Shown piece after piece: positions 54,426 to 61,275 of a stretch of 64,000 nucleotides of DNA. The DNA comes from Nocardioides luteus. Its GTDB lineage: Bacteria > Actinomycetota > Actinomycetes > Propionibacteriales > Nocardioidaceae. Numbering within the stretch: position 1 is the first letter of the stretch; every line of letters starts with the position of its first letter. The translations under genes and the position numbers were made by a program. Under the pieces are notes generated by a model, which was not told the origin of the DNA, did no database searches, and saw nothing but the letters and a program-made list of their open reading frames with translations. The stretch spans positions 3,650,501 to 3,714,500 of the forward strand of contig NZ_JADOVJ010000001.1 in the NCBI RefSeq assembly GCF_015752315.1. The letters run 5' to 3'.

Positions 54426-55541
54426 TCAGAGCCCCAACGTCTGCTTCACCTCGGCCCGCAGCTCCCGCAGGTGGGCATCCGCGGCCGTACGCAGCCCGGC
54501 GACCGCCTCAGGATCCGGCTCGACCCGCTCGGTGAACCTCTCGGCCAGGTCGGCGGCGTCGAAGGCGGAGACGTTGGCGTCCAGGCCGATGCGCTTCATG
54601 AAGTTGCGGTTCTTGTTGGTCGCGATCATCACGATCGACGGCACGCCGTACATCGTGGCCACCACCGAGCCGTGGAACTTCATGCTCGCGAACGCGGTGC
54701 ACTCCCCGATCGCCCGGGTGAGCTCGTCGAGGTCCTCGGTGTAGACGACCTCCTTGCCCGGGATGTCGAGGTCGTCGGCGTTGGCCACGTCGCGACGGCC
54801 GACGTCCATCGTGCCGAGGATGAGGTGGCGTACGCGCCAGCCGTCCGCCATCGCCTTGCCTGCCATCTCCTCGACGCGCGAGTAGTCGTCGGGCTCCTCC
54901 AGGTTGGGCCGGTAGCGGGTGACCACGCCCAGGATCGGCGCGCCCTCGGGCTTCTCGACGGGTGGCAGGTCGAGAGAGCAGACCATGTCGGGGGCGACCT
55001 TGATGTCCAGGTCGGCGGAGATGTTGCCCAGGATCCAGTCGGCGGTCTGCTGGTCGCGGACGCCGATGAACTTCACGTTCGAGTGCTCGAGGAACTTCCG
55101 GTGCCTCTCGATGATGTGAGGCTTGATCTCGGTGTTGCGGTAGATCGGCACGCCGATGCCGACGACGAAGACGGGCTTGGCCAGCATCTTGTGGTTGAAG
55201 TAGCGCGGGTCCGCCTGCCACGGCTGCAGGATGTCCCCGCCACCGATGAGGATGGCGTCGACCTCGTCGACGATCTCGGGCAGCGGCCGGTCGTAGTAGG
55301 GCTTGGTCATGTTGTCGGCGAGCACCCGCAGCTCGAACTCCTCGCCGAAGTACTGCTCGTAGACCGACAGGAACAGCTCGTCGCCGTAGTTGCCGGCACC
55401 GAAGAACCCGGCCAGCCCGATGACCTGCTTGCGACCGCGCCGCTCACGGCGGGCCAGCGCCGCCCTGATCTGCTCCTTGAGCGGGTCGGGCAGACGGCGG
55501 GCCGCGGAGCGGAGGACCGGGTGATGACGCAACGAGGACAA
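54426..55541 (-). CDS. polysaccharide pyruvyl transferase family protein
   Basis: A 371-residue CsaB/WcaK-type protein. GLAGFFGAGNYGDELFL is the family's N-terminal GxxNxGDE motif, LIGGGDILQPWQ the second glycine-rich motif, VGIGVPIYR and FIGVRDQQTADWI follow, and SMKFHGSVVATMYGVPSI is the conserved KxHG segment. It probably adds a pyruvyl ketal to a surface glycan, which can anchor S-layer-type proteins. The TTG start at 55541 is chosen because AGGAG is seven bases upstream; 25 further residues upstream look non-coding. Confidence 0.85.
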   Translation of the reverse strand: MSSLRHHPVLRSAARRLPDPLKEQIRAALARRERRGRKQVIGLAGFFGAGNYGDELFLSVYEQYFGEEFELRVLADNMTKPYYDRPLPEIVDEVDAILIGGGDILQPWQADPRYFNHKMLAKPVFVVGIGVPIYRNTEIKPHIIERHRKFLEHSNVKFIGVRDQQTADWILGNISADLDIKVAPDMVCSLDLPPVEKPEGAPILGVVTRYRPNLEEPDDYSRVEEMAGKAMADGWRVRHLILGTMDVGRRDVANADDLDIPGKEVVYTEDLDELTRAIGECTAFASMKFHGSVVATMYGVPSIVMIATNKNRNFMKRIGLDANVSAFDAADLAERFTERVEPDPEAVAGLRTAADAHLRELRAEVKQTLGL

Positions 55542-55692
55542 CGGAGAGCTCCTGTGGGGGATCACGAGACGGGTAGCCACCTGCGATGGCGAACCGCGCG
55601 AGCGTAGCGACGCCAAGTTGTTCCGGGCGCCCGCCAGCCGAACCCCAGGTGAACACTCGGGGACCAGTGCGTACGACGTCCGAAAAGGTCGA

Positions 55693-55719
55693 AACCGACC
55701 CTGATTACCAGAGTCGGTT
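55693..55719 (-). terminator. terminator after the coiled-coil mini-gene
   Basis: AACCGAC(C)CTG and CAG(A)GTCGGTT form a 10-bp stem with one mismatch and a 5-base loop. On the minus strand it is followed by TTTCGACCTTTT. It would end the transcript of the 65-residue gene ahead of the pyruvyl transferase gene. Confidence 0.55.
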
Positions 55720-55784
55720 CCCCCTGAGCGAGGCCAGCCTTGATCAAGAAATGGCTCTCGCCCGTGGTGTTGCTTGCCCGCAGG

Positions 55785-55982
55785 TCAGGCGGGCTGCATC
55801 TCCTGCATCGAGGTGTCGAGGTCCGCGGTGTGGGCCGCGACCAGTGCGTCGTTCTCCGTCTTCAGGGACAGAACGAGTTCCTCGAGCTCACGCACACGTG
55901 CACGCAGCCGAGCGTTCTCGGCTGTGAGGTGGGCGGGAGTCCGCAGGTCGCTGCTCATGTAACCGATCAGCGCCTTCGCCAT
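55785..55982 (-). CDS. conserved 65-residue coiled-coil protein
   Basis: A 65-residue protein, ATG preceded by GAAGGAAAC. It starts MAKALIGY, then residues 17-50 form a strong heptad coiled coil (LTAENARLRARVRELEELVL). Short proteins that begin MAKALLG and continue in a coiled coil are widespread in actinobacteria; function unknown to me. It stands alone between a terminator and a 181-base leader region. Confidence 0.75.
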   Translation of the reverse strand: MAKALIGYMSSDLRTPAHLTAENARLRARVRELEELVLSLKTENDALVAAHTADLDTSMQEMQPA

Positions 55983-56163
55983 GAATACGTTTCCTTCGTT
56001 GGAATCACTAGAAGTTCCCGCGATACCGGGCCGTCTACAAGGGTGACACCGTTATCGACAAGCGTCAACGTCGCGCGTCCAAAGCCGGGACCTCCGACCG
56101 TGCAAACCGCGGATTTCAGGCAGAACTTGAGTTCATCGCACTCAACTTTTGCCCGAACTCGGG

Positions 56164-57036
56164 TCAGCCGCGGCGACGGCGCTCACGCAGTTGCATGAGC
56201 TCCTTCTTCTCCTTGCTGGTCAGCGAGTCGGCGCCCTGGGCGTGGATCTTGTCGAGGAGCTCGTCCATCCGCTGGTCGTCCTTCGAGACGGTCGAGGACT
56301 CCCACGGGCCGGTGACCACGGTCGGGCCGGACTTGCGCTTCTTGGCCTTGGCGGGCTTGGCCGCCCTCGGCTGACCGGAGCCGGCCACCTGCGGGATCCA
56401 GGCGAACCGGTCGAGCAGGCCGAACTGGCGCGCGACGAACGCGTTGACAGCCAGGCCGACGACGAAGACGAGCAGCATCACCCAGCTGCGGTAGCCCAGG
56501 TATTGGATCAGCTGGATGCCGACCAGGATCACACCGAAGAGCCAGGCGGGGATGTTGAACATGAACATCCGGTCGGGCCACTGCGCGATCCACAGCAGCA
56601 CCACCATCATCTCGAGCATGCCCAGGCCGAAGAGGGCGTAGGAGGGGTCGAGCACCGCGCCGAAGAAGACGGCCAGGACCGAGAGCACCGCGGTGAACGC
56701 CACCAGCAGCCAGGCGAACCGGACCCGGCCGAGCTCGTTGCGCTCGAGGTCGGAGCCGAAGTACCAGAAGAAGAAGATCGCGAGTACGTCGAAGATGCCG
56801 AACTGCGGATAGGCGAACGGCCAGGTCAGCAGCGTCCACAGCTTGAGCTCGGCGATGTTGGGCTGGACCAGGGCCAGCCCGAGCACGCCCCCACCACCGA
56901 GGATGGCGAAGAGCACCAGTCCGACGATGCTCGCGAAGACCACGAGCCATGTCGTGGTCACCCCCAAGGAGCCGATGTGGAACCAAGGCTCGTGGGGGTA
57001 GCGACCGCCTGGGGACAACCGGAAACGTTCTCGCAC
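56164..57036 (-). CDS. rhomboid-like membrane protein, probably inactive as protease
   Basis: A 290-residue protein from GTG (VRERFRLSPGG); AGG lies nine bases upstream. A GTG 18 bases earlier is possible but lacks a Shine-Dalgarno. About six hydrophobic segments (residues 25-210) in rhomboid order, then a cytoplasmic tail with the DELLDKIHAQGADSLTSKEK segment common at the end of rhomboid-like proteins. The catalytic GxSG Ser is not seen: the helix reads YALFGLGMLEMM, and no matching His is clear. It is therefore more like a derlin-type or pseudo-rhomboid. It follows the GT2 gene closely. Confidence 0.75.
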   Translation of the reverse strand: MRERFRLSPGGRYPHEPWFHIGSLGVTTTWLVVFASIVGLVLFAILGGGGVLGLALVQPNIAELKLWTLLTWPFAYPQFGIFDVLAIFFFWYFGSDLERNELGRVRFAWLLVAFTAVLSVLAVFFGAVLDPSYALFGLGMLEMMVVLLWIAQWPDRMFMFNIPAWLFGVILVGIQLIQYLGYRSWVMLLVFVVGLAVNAFVARQFGLLDRFAWIPQVAGSGQPRAAKPAKAKKRKSGPTVVTGPWESSTVSKDDQRMDELLDKIHAQGADSLTSKEKKELMQLRERRRRG

Positions 57037-57046
57037 GGGGCCGAGC

Positions 57047-58246
57047 CTATCCACGCATTGGTTGCCGCGTCAGCAGGGCACTCCCATCGACTTTCTCGAT
57101 GTCACGCAGCTGCGGCGGTAGCGCCGGATCCTCGCGCCACGGATGTTGGCGAAACGCCTTGCCCGCGCCGTACCTGTCGATCATCCCGATCAGTGCGGCG
57201 AGGTCCTCGGCCCGGTCCTGGGCGACCAGCCAGGCCATGAGCCGCTGAACGAGCGGGACCGTCGTGTCCTCGAACGGGACGCCGGCGTCGTACCAGAACT
57301 CCAGGACCGCGGCGCGCAGCAGCTCCCAGTAGCGGCACGGATCCTCGGTATCGGGGTGAACCGCCGCGCGGAAGTGCTCCCACATGTCGATCGGCAGGAT
57401 CTCGACGAGCAGCGTCTCCATCAGCTTCGCCGAACCGGCCGCGCGGACCAGCTCGACGGTCTGGCGCTTGGTGTCGATCCGCTCGACGAGGTTGGCCGTC
57501 TGCGCCCGCTTCTGCGTCGCCGAGGACCGGTCGGCGCGGACCTGCCAGTCGTAGACGATCTCGGTCAGGACGTCGAAGGAGTCGGCGGCGAGGAACACCT
57601 GCGTGAGCGCGACCTGGTCCTGGTAGCGGGTGCGCTCGGGGAAGGCGATCGAGTTCTCCGTCCAGAACGACCGCCGGAAGATCTTGTTCCACACGAAGAT
57701 GTCGGCGAGCATCAACGGCGCGTCCTCGATCCGGCACCGGAGCCGCTCCTCCGCGTGGTTGCGGCGCATCAGCGGCGTCATGAACCTCCGCTCCACCCCG
57801 CCCTCGACGCTGACCCGCTCCGCGGCCCCGACCGCGAAGTCCGAGCCCGTACGCCGCAACGACCGCACCATCGCCGACCATGCGTCCGGCGGGAGGATGT
57901 CATCGGGGTCGACGAACGTCAGCAGCTCGCCGGTCGCCGCGTCGATCCCGGTGTGACGCGCCCTCGACACCCCCGAGTTCGGCTGCGTGATGACGGTGAC
58001 GCAGGCCTCCTCGGCGGCGATCCGCTGCAGGATCTGCGCCGATCCATCGGTCGAGCCGTCGTCGACGACGATCACCTCGAGCCTCGAGATCTCGCTCCGT
58101 GGCTGGTCCAGGACGCTGCGCAGGCTCTTCTCGACGTACTCCGCGACGTTGTAGACCGGCACGACCACGCTGAGCGTGGGCCTGCCTCGCAGCAGCCCTC
58201 GTGCCCGACGGACCCCGGCTGCGGTCGTCTGGCGCCAGAACGTCAC
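57047..58246 (-). CDS. glycosyltransferase family 2
   Basis: A 399-residue GT2 protein, GTG start overlapping the FkbM stop by four bases (GTGA). N-terminal GT-A fold: LSVVVPVYNVAEYVEKSL, VDDGSTDGS, and FVDPDDILPPDAW with the DxD-type site. The C-terminal half is helical and resembles that of the GT2 gene at 46642 (FWTENSIAFPE and the RxRDxW-like region against FWDSAQIEFPD), so the two are paralogues. It likely adds a sugar in the same glycan that the FkbM methyltransferase modifies. Confidence 0.87.
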   Translation of the reverse strand: MTFWRQTTAAGVRRARGLLRGRPTLSVVVPVYNVAEYVEKSLRSVLDQPRSEISRLEVIVVDDGSTDGSAQILQRIAAEEACVTVITQPNSGVSRARHTGIDAATGELLTFVDPDDILPPDAWSAMVRSLRRTGSDFAVGAAERVSVEGGVERRFMTPLMRRNHAEERLRCRIEDAPLMLADIFVWNKIFRRSFWTENSIAFPERTRYQDQVALTQVFLAADSFDVLTEIVYDWQVRADRSSATQKRAQTANLVERIDTKRQTVELVRAAGSAKLMETLLVEILPIDMWEHFRAAVHPDTEDPCRYWELLRAAVLEFWYDAGVPFEDTTVPLVQRLMAWLVAQDRAEDLAALIGMIDRYGAGKAFRQHPWREDPALPPQLRDIEKVDGSALLTRQPMRG

Positions 58247-59067
58247 GCCGATCCGCTTCCTGCGTCCTGCTCCGCGATCTGTGCCCGAAGGGCCACCTTG
58301 AGCGAGTTCAGGCGGTAGATCTCCTCGGTAGCCGTCACCAGCGCCGCGACCACCTCTGCCTCCTCGAGCAATCCCGTGGCGGGGCGGAAGACATGGGTCG
58401 GAGTGAGGTTGTAGGTGCCCGTCTGGGCGTAGCCCATCCGAATCATCCAGGAGGAGACCTTCTGGTATCCCGTCAGCGTTCCGCACTCGGCATACACGAT
58501 TGGGCGGTCCCTGGCGATGAGTGCCGCTGCCCCCTCGAGCACATCGATCTCCGCCCCTTCGACGTCGATCTTGAGTGCCGCCACGCGGGCTGGGAACTGC
58601 TCGTCGTCGAGAGCGACGACTGCGAAGTCGCCCTCCTCGTCCGCGACCGCGACCGACTGCGCCCCCAGGTTCGTCGCGTCGAGGTCCGCCATCGTGCCGC
58701 GTGCCGACTTCGAGTGGACGCCGACGTCACGGACGACGACACGGTCACCGAGGTCGTTCGCCTCCACGCTGGCCCTGATTCCCGCGACCAGCTCGGGGTT
58801 CGGCTCGTACGCGACGACCTGGAGGTCTCCGACCACAGCCAGGTACAGCGTGTGGTTGCCGATGTTCGCCCCGACGTCGACCACGAGATCTCCCGGCTCG
58901 AGAGCGGCTGCCATCGCCTCGAGCATCTGCTCCTCGTAGGGGCGGCCGGTCTTCACCAGGTTCGACTGGATGTAGTCGGTCGCGGCGTGCGGGACGCAGA
59001 CCACATAGCTCCGTTCCCCGACCTCGATCGTGGTCATGGGGGCTGGAGATGTCGTGCTGTCAATCAT
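58243..59067 (-). CDS. FkbM family methyltransferase
   Basis: A 274-residue SAM-dependent methyltransferase. DLVVDVGANIGNHTLYLAV is motif I, VVAYEPNPELV motif II, and ALKIDVEGAEIDVLEGA the FkbM signature. Family members O-methylate sugars or polyketides. A basic C-terminal helix follows (RLNSLKVALRAQ). The ATG at 59067 is used; an internal ATG ten codons later is possible. It is chained to the GT2 gene and lies 53 bases after the acyltransferase gene. Confidence 0.88.
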   Translation of the reverse strand: MIDSTTSPAPMTTIEVGERSYVVCVPHAATDYIQSNLVKTGRPYEEQMLEAMAAALEPGDLVVDVGANIGNHTLYLAVVGDLQVVAYEPNPELVAGIRASVEANDLGDRVVVRDVGVHSKSARGTMADLDATNLGAQSVAVADEEGDFAVVALDDEQFPARVAALKIDVEGAEIDVLEGAAALIARDRPIVYAECGTLTGYQKVSSWMIRMGYAQTGTYNLTPTHVFRPATGLLEEAEVVAALVTATEEIYRLNSLKVALRAQIAEQDAGSGSA

Positions 59068-59120
59068 TCGTGATCACTTTCGCAGCGCAAGGACGGGACG
59101 GAACAGGTGCCTCGACGCCC

Positions 59121-61241
59121 TCAGGTTTGTCGCAAGGCGTCTTCGATGGCGCGCCCCAGGTACGGCGCGAGGGTTCGCGTGTAGGTGAGTGTCAGGTGTT
59201 CACCGTCGTCACGGTAGACGATGACGTGACCGACGACCGGTCGGCAGACCTTCGGTTCGCAGTAGAGGTCCGTCAGGTCGACCAGCACCGCGTTCGGGTC
59301 GATGGCCACAGCCTCTGCCAGGCCCGATGGTGGAAGGACCTTTCTACGAGGCTGAGCACACGCCGATGCTGCGTCCAGCCGCTGCGCCTCCACGCAGGCC
59401 ATCGTTCCTTCTGGCATCGCCGGGTTGTCCTCGATCGCGATCACGGGCACCTTTCGAGGTGCCGGCCGGTGCGCCCATGCGCGGACCAGCCCGTCAGCAG
59501 TCGCACCGACCGAGGTCGTCACGTCGTCACCGGCCAGGATCGGAGAGGAGTTTCGCGCCTTGGAGGTGAGGATCGCATCGAGATCGTCAGCCTTCTCGAC
59601 GTACGCGCTGATCTGACGTCGCCACTCTTCGCACATCGTCTGGTCTGCGGTGCTGTTCTTCTGGAGATCCGCTTCCGTCCAATAGCAGCCGACCCGGCCG
59701 GCAACGTCGATCCGCCACCCGAACTCGTGCGCGATGTCCTCGTACGCCCCGACCAACTGGTCGTTGTGGGAGTCGCCGACCGCGAGCAGTCGCCTGCTGT
59801 AGCCGGTCTCCGGACCGAGCCGACACATGACGACGTCGCCGGACTTGGCGGCCGAACTCGACCAGCATTCGGCTCTGTTCGCCTCGTCCGTGGCGAGCTC
59901 GGACGGGTCCGGGACCAGGACGCCCTCCAGATCGGGGTCTTCGCAGGTCGGATCAGCAAGCTTGGCTGCACCCAGGCACGACAGGTCCTGGGCGAGCAGG
60001 GTGTTCACCTTCCGTTCCGACTCCGCGGCGCCGTTCACCTTGACGGCCAGCCCACCGGCAACGACGGCCAGCACGACGGCCATCGCCGCAGCGCTCCACA
60101 GGCCGACCGTGGCCGGGGAGCGTCCGCCAAGAAGGCGTGCGGAGAAACGCACCCGATTCTCCCACTGCGTCGTGCTGAGCCATGCGAGCGGGAACGTCAC
60201 GCCGAGGATCACCAGCTTCGTCCCCACGTTCAACGGCGCATCGGTGATGTACGGCACCAGGACGATGAGCGGCCAGTGCCAGAGGTAGATCGCGTACGAG
60301 GTGTCGCCGACGAGCGACACGGGTCGCCATGACCCGACTCGGGCGAGAAACGTTCCCCGGCCGAGCCAGATGGCGAGTGCGGCGCCGCTCACCGGGACCA
60401 GGGCGGCTACCCCTGGAAATGGAGTCGCGCTGGTGTATTGCGTCGCTGCTGTCGCGATCAGCACGAGGCCCAGCGCCACCCCCAGGGCGCGCGCCGTTCT
60501 CGAGGCGATCATCGGAAGGAGTCCGACGAGAACTCCGGCGGCGAACTCCCATGCCCGGGTGAAGGTGGAGAAGTATGCCTCCGGGGTGTTCGCGGTGAGC
60601 CATACCCCGTAGGTGAAGGAGGCGCAGACGACGAGCGCGAACAGCGACCCGGCGAGACGTCGGGTGGTGACGTACGACCCGGGGCGGATCCACCGGGAGA
60701 GCAGCGCCACCAAGAGCAGCAGCACGGGGGTGAACAGGTAGAACTGCTCCTCGACGGAGAGGCTCCAGAAGTGCTGAACCGCGGACGCCTTGTTGTCGGC
60801 GGCGAGGTAGTCCACGCTCGCCCAGGCGAGCCGCCAGTTCTCGACGTACAGGCTCGAGGCAGCGATCTCGGTCAGGAACTGCGACCAGAGACTTCTTGGC
60901 ACCCAGAGGAAGGTCGCGACGGCGCTCACCAGCAGGACGAGGAGCGACGCCGGCAGAAGCCGCTTCGCTCGCCGGGCCCAGAAGGCACCCAAGCGAATGC
61001 GGCCGGTCGTCTCCAACTCCCGGAGCAGGTGGCTGCCGATCAGGAACCCCGAGATGACGAAGAACACGTCCACACCGACGTACCCACCACTCAGCCGCCC
61101 CGGCGCGAGGTGGTAGGCGAACACCGAGAGGACCGCGATCGCGCGCAGCGCCTGGATGTCCGGTCGATACGCGGCCGCCCGGGTCTGTGTCCTCGTTGCG
61201 GCATCCGGATCAGCCGACGGCGTATCCGTCAGGATCGTCAT
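59121..61241 (-). CDS. acyltransferase 3 with C-terminal SGNH domain, second copy
   Basis: A 706-residue OafA-type membrane O-acyltransferase, ATG with AGGGAG upstream. Helix 1 motif RPDIQALRAIAVLSVFAYHL, SVEEQFYLFTP (162-172), about ten helices to residue 410, then an extracytoplasmic SGNH domain with GDSH (489-492) and a late DGEH (His about 682). It is a paralogue of the gene at 44570 and probably acetylates the second glycan. It lies between the large glycosyltransferase at the window end and the FkbM gene. Confidence 0.92.
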   Translation of the reverse strand: MTILTDTPSADPDAATRTQTRAAAYRPDIQALRAIAVLSVFAYHLAPGRLSGGYVGVDVFFVISGFLIGSHLLRELETTGRIRLGAFWARRAKRLLPASLLVLLVSAVATFLWVPRSLWSQFLTEIAASSLYVENWRLAWASVDYLAADNKASAVQHFWSLSVEEQFYLFTPVLLLLVALLSRWIRPGSYVTTRRLAGSLFALVVCASFTYGVWLTANTPEAYFSTFTRAWEFAAGVLVGLLPMIASRTARALGVALGLVLIATAATQYTSATPFPGVAALVPVSGAALAIWLGRGTFLARVGSWRPVSLVGDTSYAIYLWHWPLIVLVPYITDAPLNVGTKLVILGVTFPLAWLSTTQWENRVRFSARLLGGRSPATVGLWSAAAMAVVLAVVAGGLAVKVNGAAESERKVNTLLAQDLSCLGAAKLADPTCEDPDLEGVLVPDPSELATDEANRAECWSSSAAKSGDVVMCRLGPETGYSRRLLAVGDSHNDQLVGAYEDIAHEFGWRIDVAGRVGCYWTEADLQKNSTADQTMCEEWRRQISAYVEKADDLDAILTSKARNSSPILAGDDVTTSVGATADGLVRAWAHRPAPRKVPVIAIEDNPAMPEGTMACVEAQRLDAASACAQPRRKVLPPSGLAEAVAIDPNAVLVDLTDLYCEPKVCRPVVGHVIVYRDDGEHLTLTYTRTLAPYLGRAIEDALRQT

Positions 61242-61275
61242 GAAGCTCCCTCGTCCACGTGCACCGTCATCGCCC

